Part shown: piece after piece, positions 33,500-41,989 of the stretch | How the letters are laid out: each line of letters opens with the position of its first letter | Position numbering within the stretch: position 1 is the stretch's first letter | Assembly (NCBI RefSeq): GCF_044872765.1 | Contig: NZ_CP085253.1 | Coordinates: 2,418,001 to 2,482,000, forward strand | Reading direction: 5' to 3' | DNA length: 64,000 nucleotides | Origin: Micrococcus sp023147585 | GTDB lineage: Bacteria > Actinomycetota > Actinomycetes > Actinomycetales > Micrococcaceae | Program-made: the position numbers and the translations under genes | Notes under the pieces: generated by a model | Told to the model about the DNA's origin: nothing | Database searches by the model: none | What the model saw: only the letters and a program-made list of their open reading frames with translations

Positions 33500-34377
33500 G
33501 CGAGGAGATCATCCAGAGCGCGGAGTCGCGAGGCGCTGTGTTGACACAGGCGGCAGCTCGGGATCTGACAGATCAGATCAGGACCGGCATGGAGTCGATT
33601 TACCACCTCATTCGCACGGCATACAGCGGTCGGGCGTGGAGTGCACTGGGATACGGGAGCTGGGACGAGTACGTCACCAGGGAGTTTGGCAACCTGCACC
33701 TACGCCCGCCGCTGGAGGACCGGCAGGACGTCGTGCTGTCGCTCCGTGAGGTCGGCATGAGCACGCGAGCCATCGCCGCCTCAACGCACTTGTCGCCCCG
33801 GACTGTCCGCCGCGAACTGGACGAAGCAGGTGGGGCATTTGCCCCACCTGCTGGACGCCATGACGTCGTGGGCACGGACGGCAAGACGTACCAAGCCCAG
33901 CAGGAGCGGGCTGTGCCCCCTGTGGTGCAGAACGAGGCGGCCGCGGTCATCGAGGTCGAGGAAGCGGTGACGGTGCTTGACGGTCAGTCCTCGCTGGATG
34001 ACGTGCTGGACATGCCGGCTGCCGACTTCGGGGTCGAGCCGCTGGACTTGAAGGCCCGCCAGGCAGATGACCGGAACCGTGCCCGCCGGACGCTGGCCGC
34101 GTTCAACGGGGGCGGCGCCGCGGCGGTGCCGATGCTCCTGAAGGCTGCGCCGGCGGTGGCGTCCCTGGTGTCCCCGCTGACGGGCAAGGCCTCCGTGGCA
34201 GACGAGGACCTGCATGGGGTCGTGTGGGACTCAGCGCGATGCGTGCGGACGCTGGCGCACGTCCTCCGGTCGGTCGGCCACCACGAGGGTCAGTCCATGC
34301 CGGAGATCCGCTCGACGTTGCAAGACGCAGTGAACGACCTGGAACAGGTGCTGAACAAGATCGAGGAGGTCGCGTGA
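33496..34377 (+). CDS. HTH protein of the conjugative element, ParB-like/KorB-like layout
   Basis: 293 residues. N-terminal helices (ARDLTDQIRTGMESIYHLIR, YGSWDEYVTREFGN) precede a clear helix-turn-helix near residues 85-115 (LREVGMSTRAIAASTHLSPR, TVRRELDEAG), then an acidic linker and a helical C-terminus. Similar proteins occur at the start of actinobacterial plasmid and ICE operons and are often annotated as ParB-like or plasmid regulatory proteins. It overlaps both neighbours. Partition or regulation is plausible; no nuclease motif is visible. Confidence 0.55.
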   Translation: MSEEIIQSAESRGAVLTQAAARDLTDQIRTGMESIYHLIRTAYSGRAWSALGYGSWDEYVTREFGNLHLRPPLEDRQDVVLSLREVGMSTRAIAASTHLSPRTVRRELDEAGGAFAPPAGRHDVVGTDGKTYQAQQERAVPPVVQNEAAAVIEVEEAVTVLDGQSSLDDVLDMPAADFGVEPLDLKARQADDRNRARRTLAAFNGGGAAAVPMLLKAAPAVASLVSPLTGKASVADEDLHGVVWDSARCVRTLAHVLRSVGHHEGQSMPEIRSTLQDAVNDLEQVLNKIEEVA

Positions 34378-35486
34378 TGAGCGCAGAACAGAGCACATGG
34401 CTACACGAAGTCGGGGAGGACACCGGACAAAGCGAAGCCCCGACCAACGGGCAGGAGGTCGGGGCCATCGCGAACATTCCGAACAAGCACCTAGAAAGTG
34501 GCTCAGAACGTGGTCAGGCTAGCACTTCGGGCTTGGAGGAGTCAGCACCGGCGCTGGGTCTGCCTCGGCGGGTGAATCCCAACGACGGTCGGTTCATACG
34601 GGCTGTGGTCATCGGGACCTCAATCGCGGGCCTGGTGGCGTTCTCCATCTCGTTCGCGGCGCTGTACGAGGTCGCGGCGTGGTTGGGGTTGCCGCCGTTC
34701 ATGCACTGGGCGGTCCCGGTGTTCATCGACTTGGCGATCCTGACCTATGCAGGCTCGGTGCTGGTCCACGAGTCACGGGGTGAGCCGGCGCGGGCGTCAT
34801 GGTGGGCGCTGGGCGCGTTCACGGGCCTGTCGGTGGTGGCGAACGGGGCGCACGCCTGGTCGGCGGAGAACGCGAGCGTGTGGCAGTCCGCGGTCGGGGT
34901 GCTGATCGCGGCCATGGTGCCCGTCGCCGTTTTCGTGGCCACGGACCAGCTGGCGCGTGTGGCCGTGGAGAACCCGGCCTCACGTCGGGCCGAGCGCGCC
35001 GCGGAGATGGACGAGGAGGCCGAGGTCCTGCGCGTGGAGGCCGAGCTGGCCGCGCGCAGGGAGGAGCTGGAGGCAGAGCGCGAGGCACGCCGCGTGGAGC
35101 GTGAGCGTGAGCGGCGTCAGGCCGAGTTCGAGGCAGAGCTGGAACACGCCCGTCACCGCCGCGAGCTCGCGGCGGTGGCACGGGAGGCCGAGCGGGCTCA
35201 ACAGCCGCCGCATGAGGCGCAGGGCACGCCGTCCTCGCCGGTGGTGTCCGTCCGGGCGCTGGAGCCGGTGAAGGCTGTGGAGGATGAGCCGGCGGCGCCG
35301 CTGAAGGCTCCGTCGGGCGCTGAGGTCACGGCGTGGATCGTGGCGCGGTGCGAGGCGGGGGAGTGCCCGTCGGCGGTGGAGGTCGCGGAGTGGGCTGGGT
35401 GCTCGGAGCGGACGGGGCGGCGGCGGCTGGCTGATGTGCGTGCAGACCGTCCTGAGCTGTTCACGGATGAGGAGGAGCAGGTATGA
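34377..35486 (+). CDS. DUF2637-type membrane protein with C-terminal winged helix
   Basis: 369 residues. A 70-residue polar N-terminus precedes four hydrophobic segments (about 75-195: AVVIGTSIAGLVAFSISFAA, MHWAVPVFIDLAILTYAG, SWWALGAFTGLSVVANGAHA, AVGVLIAAMVPVAVFVATDQ). A long charged coiled-coil of Glu/Arg heptads follows, then a C-terminal winged-helix-like segment (SAEVAEWAGCSERTGRRRL-like). DUF2637 proteins are spread through actinobacterial plasmids and ICEs near transfer genes, where some are called Spd-like. The ATG overlaps the preceding TGA; gaggaggt is the ribosome site. Confidence 0.75.
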   Translation: MSAEQSTWLHEVGEDTGQSEAPTNGQEVGAIANIPNKHLESGSERGQASTSGLEESAPALGLPRRVNPNDGRFIRAVVIGTSIAGLVAFSISFAALYEVAAWLGLPPFMHWAVPVFIDLAILTYAGSVLVHESRGEPARASWWALGAFTGLSVVANGAHAWSAENASVWQSAVGVLIAAMVPVAVFVATDQLARVAVENPASRRAERAAEMDEEAEVLRVEAELAARREELEAEREARRVERERERRQAEFEAELEHARHRRELAAVAREAERAQQPPHEAQGTPSSPVVSVRALEPVKAVEDEPAAPLKAPSGAEVTAWIVARCEAGECPSAVEVAEWAGCSERTGRRRLADVRADRPELFTDEEEQV

Positions 35487-36670
35487 GCTGGCAGGCAACG
35501 AATCTGGCCCGGCAGGCCGCTGCTGCGGGTGTGCTGCGGACGGGGGAGGCATACCTCCTGCTTCTGCTGGCTGACCATGTGCACCCCGACACCTGGGAGT
35601 GCTGGCCCAGCCAGGAGCGGCTTGCCTTGGAGACGGGGCAGGGGATGAGAACTGTTGAGCGTCAGATCGCGCGCCTGCGCGAGCTGGACCTGATCCGCAC
35701 GGAGAGCCGCTACGGCGCTGGGCGGGGCCGTGTGGGGCTGAAGTATCTGCTGAATCTCGAAGCGCTGATCCCGTTAGCAGCGCTCGGAGAGGAGCGGATC
35801 GAGGCGCTGAAGGAGAGCTGGAGGAGTCTGCGATCCAACGGGACCCGGCAGGGCGAGAACCGCGAGAACACGCGACCCGCCAATTTGGCGGGTGAAACCG
35901 AGAACCGCGAGAACACGCGACCCGCCAATTTGGCGGGTGAAACCGAGAACTGCGAGAACACGCGACCCGCCAATTTGGCGGGTGAAACCGAGAACCGCGA
36001 GAACACGCGACCCGCCAATTTGGCGGGTGAAACCGAGAACCGCGAGAACACGCGACCCGCCAATTTGGCGGGTGAAACGACTCACCCGCCAATCACGACG
36101 GACTCACCCGCCAATCACGACTTGGCGCATATAAAGGATCGCGCGCGGACTAACCACCAAGAGAACCATCAGTCAGTCAGTCAGTCTGTCGACGTGCACG
36201 AGCGCGAGGACGAGGCCACGACGACGGATGGACCGACGACGACGGATGAGCCGGTGGTGCATCGGGGTGTGGACCTGAGCTCGCTTCGCTCGCTGGTCCC
36301 GTCAATCCAGGCTTGGGAGCTCCCGGATGCACAGGTGCGCCGGATCGTGGATGTCATTCTGGCTCGAGCCTCGGGCGCTGTGCAGTCCCCGACGCGGTAC
36401 GTGGCTCGGGCGATGGCTTCGGAGCTGGGGCCGTTGGTCCAGCTCACCAGTGAGCGCCCGCCGCTGGCGGTGGTGCCGACCATGGCGTCACCAGCCTCAC
36501 CGGGGCTGGCTGTGGGCGCGGCGCGGGAGATGGTCTCGGGGGAGCCGTGTGAGAGCCCGGATGTGCACGTGGCCAACTACGGCGAGTCCGTGCTGCGCGA
36601 CTGCCCGCATTGCCGGATTGAGCGCCGTGCGATGCCCCGGGTCGAGGCTCAGGACGGGGCGGGGAGGTGA
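35483..36670 (+). CDS. Winged-helix replication-initiator-like protein with internal iteron repeats
   Basis: 395 residues. The N-terminal 90 residues resemble a winged-helix initiator domain (GEAYLLLLLADHVHPDTWEC, WPSQERLALETGQGMRTVER, QIARLRELDLIRTESRYGAG). Residues about 125-200 are five 15-residue repeats (ENRENTRPANLAGET) encoded by 45-bp palindromic units, then a polar region, then a conserved C-terminal domain (about 275-325). Initiator genes that contain their own origin are known in RepA_N-type plasmids, and this layout is similar; the assignment is inference. ATG overlaps the upstream stop. Confidence 0.6.
   Translation: MSWQATNLARQAAAAGVLRTGEAYLLLLLADHVHPDTWECWPSQERLALETGQGMRTVERQIARLRELDLIRTESRYGAGRGRVGLKYLLNLEALIPLAALGEERIEALKESWRSLRSNGTRQGENRENTRPANLAGETENRENTRPANLAGETENCENTRPANLAGETENRENTRPANLAGETENRENTRPANLAGETTHPPITTDSPANHDLAHIKDRARTNHQENHQSVSQSVDVHEREDEATTTDGPTTTDEPVVHRGVDLSSLRSLVPSIQAWELPDAQVRRIVDVILARASGAVQSPTRYVARAMASELGPLVQLTSERPPLAVVPTMASPASPGLAVGAAREMVSGEPCESPDVHVANYGESVLRDCPHCRIERRAMPRVEAQDGAGR
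35855..36079 (+). repeat. Five 45-bp direct repeats, each with a 19-bp palindrome (iteron-like array)
   Basis: Repeat starts are at 35855, 35900, 35945, 35990 and 36035. Each unit contains the perfect palindrome acccgccaatttggcgggt (35875-35893, then every 45 bp). Copy three differs at one base (tgc for cgc). Two extra half-sites, acccgccaat at 36084 and 36106, follow 22 bp apart. The copies are almost identical and keep frame, so both DNA and peptide sequence may be under selection. Confidence 0.95.
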
Positions 36671-36676
36671 GCGGCG

Positions 36677-37513
36677 ATGACTGACGCCGTGGGCGCCGTG
36701 GAGGCCACCGAGCTGACGGGTGAGGGCCTGTTCGAGGCTGTGCAGGAGGCCCGAGGTGCTGCGCTGGTGGTGCTGGGGCCGGCGGGGGAACGCGACGCGC
36801 TCGATGACGTGCTCCAGGCCGCGTGGGAGTCCGCGTGGTCGGGCCGGCATGGGTTCGATGTGGAGCGGGGCTCGTTGCGGACGTGGGTGTCGGTGATCGT
36901 GCGCCGTCGGGCGGTGGATCACCTGCGCCGGGTCCAGAGGGCCTGGGAGGGGCAGGACGTGGTGGAGGCCGCGGCGATGGGCCGGGAGCAGTCCGCGGCG
37001 TCGGCTGTGGCGTGGGATCACGCAGACCAGGTGCTGGATGCACTGACGGCGCGGCAGGAGCTCGCCTCGGTGATGTGCGTGCTGGAGCGGGTCATGGACT
37101 CGCCGCAGGTCACTGCGCGGGCGCTGGCGGTGACGCTGGTCTTCGACGACGACGTGGCCGAGGCGGCGGCGGCGATGGGCGTGAGCGCGGATGTGCTGCG
37201 TCAGGCCCGCCGGGAGCTGGTGCGGTGTGCGCGGGTGGTCCGTGCCGCGCAGGAGGTGGCCCGTTCGGGGGTGGAAGTGACGATGCGGGTGCTGATCGGG
37301 TGTCTGCCGGCTGACGGGGACGCGGGGGACTGGTCGCGTGGAGTCGCACTGGCGTGTGCGCAGGCGGGGGGCCGGATGGAGCACGTGCAGGTCGAGCACG
37401 TCATGCGCGCTACGGGGCACTCGCATTCGACCGCGAGGCAGTACTTGGCGGAGGTGCGTTACCTGCTTCGGGTGGCGGCCACGGTGATTCAGGACGAAAG
37501 GGCAGCGGCATGA
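36677..37513 (+). CDS. Sigma-70 region-2-like regulator
   Basis: 278 residues. The segment DDVLQAAWESAWSGRHGFDV then RGSLRTWVSVIVRRRAVDHL (about 35-80) matches sigma region 2 of ECF-type factors, including the DNA-melting helix with Trp and the basic end. A second region (VAEAAAAMGVSADVLRQARR) resembles region 4. The C-terminal 80 residues have another HTH-like piece (HVMRATGHSHSTARQYLAEV). It sits between the initiator-like gene and the transfer genes, so it may direct their transcription. It could also be a non-sigma regulator that reuses the fold. Confidence 0.6.
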   Translation: MTDAVGAVEATELTGEGLFEAVQEARGAALVVLGPAGERDALDDVLQAAWESAWSGRHGFDVERGSLRTWVSVIVRRRAVDHLRRVQRAWEGQDVVEAAAMGREQSAASAVAWDHADQVLDALTARQELASVMCVLERVMDSPQVTARALAVTLVFDDDVAEAAAAMGVSADVLRQARRELVRCARVVRAAQEVARSGVEVTMRVLIGCLPADGDAGDWSRGVALACAQAGGRMEHVQVEHVMRATGHSHSTARQYLAEVRYLLRVAATVIQDERAAA

Positions 37514-37803
37514 GCAAGCACACGAACAATCAGGTGGCGGGCGAGAGGGCAGGCGTCGTGGACGAGGAGGACCGGGAGGTCGTCTACGTCGAGGTGCCCC
37601 GTCGCCGGGACCCGTTGGGTCAGCGGGTGCGCCGGTGGAGTCAGGCGTGGACGGAGGCCTCGGTGGACGCGGAGCTGCCTGCCCGGTGGCGGGCGCGTCT
37701 GCCCGAGGAGTGGGACGGGCCATCAGGGCGGGCGGGGATGGCTGTGGTCGCGTTGCTCGTCCTGGCGCTGTGGGTGGCGGTGGTGCTCTGGCTGATGGGC
37801 TGA
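37510..37803 (+). CDS. Small membrane protein of the conjugative element
   Basis: 97 residues. A polar, charged N-terminal 70 residues (EVVYVEVPRRRDPLGQRVRR) are followed by a single C-terminal membrane helix (AGMAVVALLVLALWVAVVLW). This tail-anchored layout is common among accessory transfer proteins. It overlaps the sigma-like gene by four bases. I do not recognise a family. Confidence 0.65.
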   Translation: MSKHTNNQVAGERAGVVDEEDREVVYVEVPRRRDPLGQRVRRWSQAWTEASVDAELPARWRARLPEEWDGPSGRAGMAVVALLVLALWVAVVLWLMG

Positions 37804-37893
37804 GCGGCGGTGTCACACATCCGTGAGGGAGTAGCACGAATCCAGTTACGAGAGCGTCGGCACTAGATGCAGACCATGAGCAAGGAGAGCAAC

Positions 37894-38562
37894 ATGTTGG
37901 ATGGGATCAATCCGGACGGTCTTGAAGGTTGGAACACGATCGCGGGCTTCCTGCTCGGGTCGGCCGTGGTGCTGCTGATGGTGGCTGTGGCTGTGGGTGT
38001 GGCGATGGCGGCGTGGGGTCGGGCGATGATGTCGCACCAGGCCGCGCGGAAGGGCTGGGCGGTCGTTGCGATGGCCGGACTCGGGGCGGTGATCATCGGC
38101 TCCGTGGGTGGCGGGATCGCCTGGGGCAGGGGTCTGGGGACGGCAGAGCTCATGCCGGTCGGTGCGCGCCCAGGGTCTGTGACGGTGGAGAAGCAGGCAC
38201 CGAAGCAGACCTGCAACCGGCAGGCCGTGCGGGACTTCGTCAAGGAGAGCCCTGTCCCTGATCGCGCGGAGAAGGAGCGGGTGGTCTCTACCGTGCTGGG
38301 TGGGCAGAAGGAGCTGGACGGCTACACGTGGGGCCAGGATCCCGGTGACATGGACACCTCGCGCCAGGTCATCACGGGGATCAAGTGGTACGCGCAGGCC
38401 TCCGCGAATGGCAGCAGTGAGCCTGACTGCTCGGCCAACAACATGACCACGCCCGAGTGCTCTCCGGTGGAGGTGCATGTGGCGCGTCAGTCGATGACGA
38501 ACGGTGCGCAGACGGGCCGGACGGTGACGCTAACGAAGGGCGAGAACTGCAAGTCTTCCTAA
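37894..38562 (+). CDS. Bitopic/polytopic transfer-operon membrane protein
   Basis: 222 residues with two membrane helices near the N-terminus (WNTIAGFLLGSAVVLLMVAV, GWAVVAMAGLGAVIIGSVGG), then an outside domain of about 130 residues with four Cys (QTCNRQ, PDCSAN, PECSPV, ENCKSS). The Cys spacing suggests two disulfides. ATG 37894 was chosen because aaggag lies eight bases upstream; ATG 37867 and 37876 are in frame. It is followed by a strong terminator, ending this transcription unit. The function is unknown. Confidence 0.65.
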   Translation: MLDGINPDGLEGWNTIAGFLLGSAVVLLMVAVAVGVAMAAWGRAMMSHQAARKGWAVVAMAGLGAVIIGSVGGGIAWGRGLGTAELMPVGARPGSVTVEKQAPKQTCNRQAVRDFVKESPVPDRAEKERVVSTVLGGQKELDGYTWGQDPGDMDTSRQVITGIKWYAQASANGSSEPDCSANNMTTPECSPVEVHVARQSMTNGAQTGRTVTLTKGENCKSS

Positions 38563-38575
38563 GTCGGGATCCTCG

Positions 38576-38615
38576 AGGCCCCCTTTCCTGCCGCTGGCGG
38601 GGAGGGGGCCTTTCC
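38576..38615 (+). terminator. Terminator dividing regulatory and transfer genes
   Basis: aggccccc 38576-38583 pairs with gggggcct 38604-38611, with ccgc/gcgg pairing inside, followed by tttcc. It lies 14 bases after the Cys-containing membrane protein gene. Confidence 0.75.
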
Positions 38616-38994
38616 GTGTCCGGGGTGCCTGGTTCCCGGGGTGGTGGTGAGCCTGTCCCTGCCCTCGGCCTCCCGTGCTGGTTGGTTCCCATGGTGAGCA
38701 CCTCCCCGGCCACCTCGATCGGGTGCGTGTTCGCGCTCGCCCAGCCGAGGTCTCGGCCGTCTCCGGTAGGTGCCCACGGTCTTTCCGAGGCAACCGGAGC
38801 GCAGCGGAGGGCGGCAGCCGTTCTTCGGCTCTTTCTTGGGTACTGAGTGGGGCTGGGTGAGGTGGTGCGTGTGTCAGGGGTGTGTGACACACGTAGGAGG
38901 CCAAGGGGCGCGAATCATCTTCAGCGAGCGGAGGTCTCGCCGGTCACCGGGGGCTAACCGGGGGTCTACTACCGCGTTCCAGGAGGAACACATC
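38616..38994 (+). other. Non-coding stretch upstream of the secretion genes
   Basis: About 380 bases without a supportable gene. Near its end is an inverted repeat, gtgtgtca 38870-38877 with tgacacac 38886-38893, and a ribosome site (aggaggaa) just before ATG 38995. It probably carries the promoter of the type IV secretion genes; the inverted repeat may be an operator. An untranslated RNA is possible but I see no known structure. Confidence 0.5.
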
Positions 38995-39306
38995 ATGAGC
39001 ACTTCCATTCTGAGCTTGGCCCAGAGCACGGTCATCGGCATGCCGGCGATCGCGCCGTCCTACGACGCGCCGTGGATGCCGACGCTGGAGAACATCACCG
39101 GCATGGCCATCGGCACGGCCCTGGTGGCCATCGTGGCCGCCGTTGCCATCGGCGGCATGCTCTGGCTGTTCGGCAAGCTCTCCTCGTCCGGCCGTGCCCA
39201 GGAGGTCGGCATCTCGATCTTCCTGTGGGGTGTGGTCGGTGGCGCCCTGATCGCGGGTGCTTCCGCTCTGGTGCGCTGGGGTACGGGCCTGCCGCTGTTC
39301 GCCTGA
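38995..39306 (+). CDS. VirB2-like small membrane protein
   Basis: 103 residues with two long hydrophobic helices (MAIGTALVAIVAAVAIGGML and GISIFLWGVVGGALIAGASA) joined by a short polar loop (GKLSSSGRAQEV). This two-helix pattern, size and position as first gene before a VirB6-like gene match pilin-like VirB2/TrbC subunits of type IV secretion. No classical leader cleavage is evident. aggaggaa precedes the ATG. Confidence 0.65.
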   Translation: MSTSILSLAQSTVIGMPAIAPSYDAPWMPTLENITGMAIGTALVAIVAAVAIGGMLWLFGKLSSSGRAQEVGISIFLWGVVGGALIAGASALVRWGTGLPLFA

Positions 39307-39348
39307 TTCGATCCGGTCTAGCAACTCACTCACGGAGGAGGTGTCCCA

Positions 39349-40392
39349 ATGGGATGGGAAGACGATTTTCATGATTTCCTGCGCGGCTCGATCGAGGGCC
39401 TGGCGAAGTCGGCGTGGGGCCTCATTCAGGACGCCTTCTCCGTGGGGGCGCTCACCCCGGAGTGGTGGACCACGGTGGTCGGTGGCACGGTCACCACCAC
39501 CGTGGCCGGGGGGAGCTCGGCCACGATCAATCACCCCGGGATGCTGAACGTCGTGGTCATGGCGATGCTGCCGCTGCTGGGGGTGTTCGTGGCGGTGCAG
39601 GTGATCCGCTCGGCGTTGCGCGGCTCGACGGCGGGCATGGTTCGCGCCCTGGTGGTGGCCGTTTTCAGCGTTCCGGCGGTCTACGTGGTCGTGGGTCTGG
39701 TGTGGCTGGCGTTGGGGGCTACCCAGCAGATGACGATGTGGATTCTGCGGGTCGGGGCGGAGGGGGAGGCGGAGGACACGGCAGTGGCCGGCGTGCTCTC
39801 CCTGTTCGGGCTGTCCTGGGATGGGCAGAACGACAAGGTCTTGCTGGATGAGAACTACGCGCAGTGGGAGATGGCGTCCGACCAGGGCGAGAACGGCATG
39901 ATCTTGGTGTCCTGGATCGTGGCGTTGGTGATCTTCCTGTCCTGCTTGGTGCTGATGGCGATGATGATCTTCCGCCTGGTGGTGATCCTCGTGCTGGCTA
40001 CGTTCGCCCCGCCGGTGATCTTCGCGTTGGCTCTGGAGCCGGCGAAGGCCGTGTTCTCGAAGTGGTTGGCCATGCTGATGGGGTTGCTGATGGCGGCCCC
40101 GATGGCGGCGGTGATCGTGCGGATGGGCATGATCGCGGCCTCCATGTCCACGGACTGGGTGCAGACCGTGGCCGGTGTCGTGTTGGTGCTGCTGGCTTCG
40201 GCGATGCCGCTGACGATGCTCTCGATGATGTCGTTCCTGACGGGGGGTGCCTCCGATGGTGTGGAGCGCGCTGGTGTCGGTGCGGCGCAGGGTGCTGGCC
40301 GGGCTGCGTCCCGGTCGATGAGGGGTGCGCAGGCGCGTGCCTCACAGATGAGACAGCGTGCGGCGTCCGCCGTCATGCGGAAGGGAGTTTGA
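39349..40392 (+). CDS. VirB6/TrbL-like polytopic membrane protein
   Basis: 347 residues. After an amphipathic N-terminus there are six to seven hydrophobic segments (for example MLNVVVMAMLPLLGVFVAVQ, SWIVALVIFLSCLVLMAMMI, WLAMLMGLLMAAPMAAVIVR), and the C-terminus is basic and Ala/Arg-rich (RAASRSMRGAQARASQMRQR). This is the VirB6/TrbL topology, the inner-membrane channel of conjugative secretion. cggaggag lies eight bases upstream of the ATG. The stop is one base from the next start. Confidence 0.75.
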   Translation: MGWEDDFHDFLRGSIEGLAKSAWGLIQDAFSVGALTPEWWTTVVGGTVTTTVAGGSSATINHPGMLNVVVMAMLPLLGVFVAVQVIRSALRGSTAGMVRALVVAVFSVPAVYVVVGLVWLALGATQQMTMWILRVGAEGEAEDTAVAGVLSLFGLSWDGQNDKVLLDENYAQWEMASDQGENGMILVSWIVALVIFLSCLVLMAMMIFRLVVILVLATFAPPVIFALALEPAKAVFSKWLAMLMGLLMAAPMAAVIVRMGMIAASMSTDWVQTVAGVVLVLLASAMPLTMLSMMSFLTGGASDGVERAGVGAAQGAGRAASRSMRGAQARASQMRQRAASAVMRKGV

Positions 40393-40393
40393 G

Positions 40394-41989
40394 ATGGCGG
40401 TCATAGAGTCGATCCAGCAGGAGACCTCGGAGTTCGACGGGGTGCATTTCGCGCAGGAGCGTCACCCGGGTGTGGTGCTTGGGCTGACATGGGAACAGCT
40501 GGCCGTGGTCGCGCTCGGCGTGGTGTTCGCCCTCGGCGGGATCGTGTTGCAGGGGCGGATGCTGATCATCGGGATCGTCATGCTTTTGGTGTGCGCGGCG
40601 GTCGGTGTGATCCGGCTCCAGGGGCGTTCGATCCCGGAATGGGCGCTGCTGTTCATGCGTCAGCTGGTGCGCCAGGCCAGCGGTCAGCTGACGTACCGGC
40701 AGGGCGTGGAGCCGGGACATCAGCTTCAGCTCGTGGATGGGGAGCCGCAGGCTGTGGTCCTGGAGGCCGGGCAGGCGGCGGTCCGTGATGCCAAGGGACG
40801 GATCAAACCGGGTGCGCCGGCACGGCTGCGTCTGCCCGGTGGAGCCGACGAGCTGCGCCTGTACGGGCTGCCCGGTGGGGCCGGGTTCGTGTGGGATCCG
40901 CGCACGAAGGAAGCTTCGGTCTGCGCGAAGGTGCTGACCACGCGTGGCTTCGAGCTGGAGTCGTTCGACTCGCAGGAGGAGCGGTCCCTGTCCTGGGGTG
41001 GAGCGCTGGCGGCCATGGGCCGGCTGCCGGGTGTGGTGCGCGTGCAGGCGGCGGACCAGACCACGCTGATCTCCGGCTCCAACGTGCTGGGCTACTACGA
41101 CTCCAAGCAGGAGGGGGCGGGCATCGAGTCCAAGACGGTGGACCCGTTCCTGGACGCGGCGTTCCGTGAGCTGATGGCGGAGGCCCAGGCCATGCCGGTG
41201 CATGAGCAGTGGCTGACCATCGTGCTCTCCCCGGCCCGGATCGGGTCTCAGCTGAAGTCGCTGGGCGGCGGCGTGCCGGCCCTGATGGACCACGCGCTGA
41301 AGGTCATGTCCACGGTGGAGGGTCTGCTTCCGCGTTCGGGGACGCGGGTGGCGGCGTGGCATTCCCCGCGGTCGCTGGCGGGGCTGTCTCGGGCGGCGTT
41401 CGACCCGGATGCGGCCCTGATGGTGTCCTCTACGGACCCCTCGGGTGCGGTGCAGGGTGCGTCCCCGAACGGGGGTGGGGGGCCGATGGCGGTGGAGGTC
41501 CATGCCGGGCACATGCGCACGGATGGGCACATGCACCGGACGTACAAGGTCTCGGAGCTGCCCCAGCAGCTGGCGCGGCTGGGGTTCCTGGACGAGTTGA
41601 TCTTCGCGGGCGACTTCCGGCACACCGTGTCGGTGTTCATGTCGCCGGTGGATCGGTCGTCTGCGATGCGGGCGACGAAGCGGCGCATGGCGACGTGGCG
41701 TTCGGACTCCAAGGTGATGGAGCGGATGGACCGGCCGCCGTCCCCGGAGCACGAGCAGGAGAAGGATGACATCGAGCGGGAGCAGGGGGAGCTGATGAAG
41801 CGGCACGCCGGGTTGGAGATGGCCGTGCTGGTCACGGTGACGGGGCGCAATGAGTCCGAGCTGGAGGCGGCCTCGAACGAGATCATGACCTCGTCTATCA
41901 CTGCCGGGTGTGAGCTGCGCCCGCTGTACCTGGAGCAGGATTCGGCGTTCATGGCCGCGGCGCTGCCGTTCGGGATGGTGAAGCTCTGA
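40394..41989 (+). CDS. SCO6880-like type IV secretion protein
   Basis: 531 residues. The N-terminal region has two membrane helices (LAVVALGVVFALGGIVLQGR, MLIIGIVMLLVCAAVGVIRL, about 35-75), followed by a large cytoplasmic domain. This is the arrangement of the actinobacterial SCO6880 family, found in Streptomyces and other conjugative elements next to a VirB4-like ATPase and often described as PrgI/TraC-like. Walker motifs are absent. It overlaps the VirB4-like gene by one base. A structural role linking membrane and motor is inferred. Confidence 0.75.
   Translation: MAVIESIQQETSEFDGVHFAQERHPGVVLGLTWEQLAVVALGVVFALGGIVLQGRMLIIGIVMLLVCAAVGVIRLQGRSIPEWALLFMRQLVRQASGQLTYRQGVEPGHQLQLVDGEPQAVVLEAGQAAVRDAKGRIKPGAPARLRLPGGADELRLYGLPGGAGFVWDPRTKEASVCAKVLTTRGFELESFDSQEERSLSWGGALAAMGRLPGVVRVQAADQTTLISGSNVLGYYDSKQEGAGIESKTVDPFLDAAFRELMAEAQAMPVHEQWLTIVLSPARIGSQLKSLGGGVPALMDHALKVMSTVEGLLPRSGTRVAAWHSPRSLAGLSRAAFDPDAALMVSSTDPSGAVQGASPNGGGGPMAVEVHAGHMRTDGHMHRTYKVSELPQQLARLGFLDELIFAGDFRHTVSVFMSPVDRSSAMRATKRRMATWRSDSKVMERMDRPPSPEHEQEKDDIEREQGELMKRHAGLEMAVLVTVTGRNESELEAASNEIMTSSITAGCELRPLYLEQDSAFMAAALPFGMVKL

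Noticed and set aside
35855..36079. CRISPR array with palindromic repeats
   Set aside because: The whole 45-bp unit is conserved, including the part that would be spacer, and it is in frame within a gene.
38381..38890. Minus-strand gene in the non-coding stretch before the secretion genes
   Set aside because: Low-complexity Pro/Arg-rich translation, overlap with a real gene and a terminator, no ribosome site.
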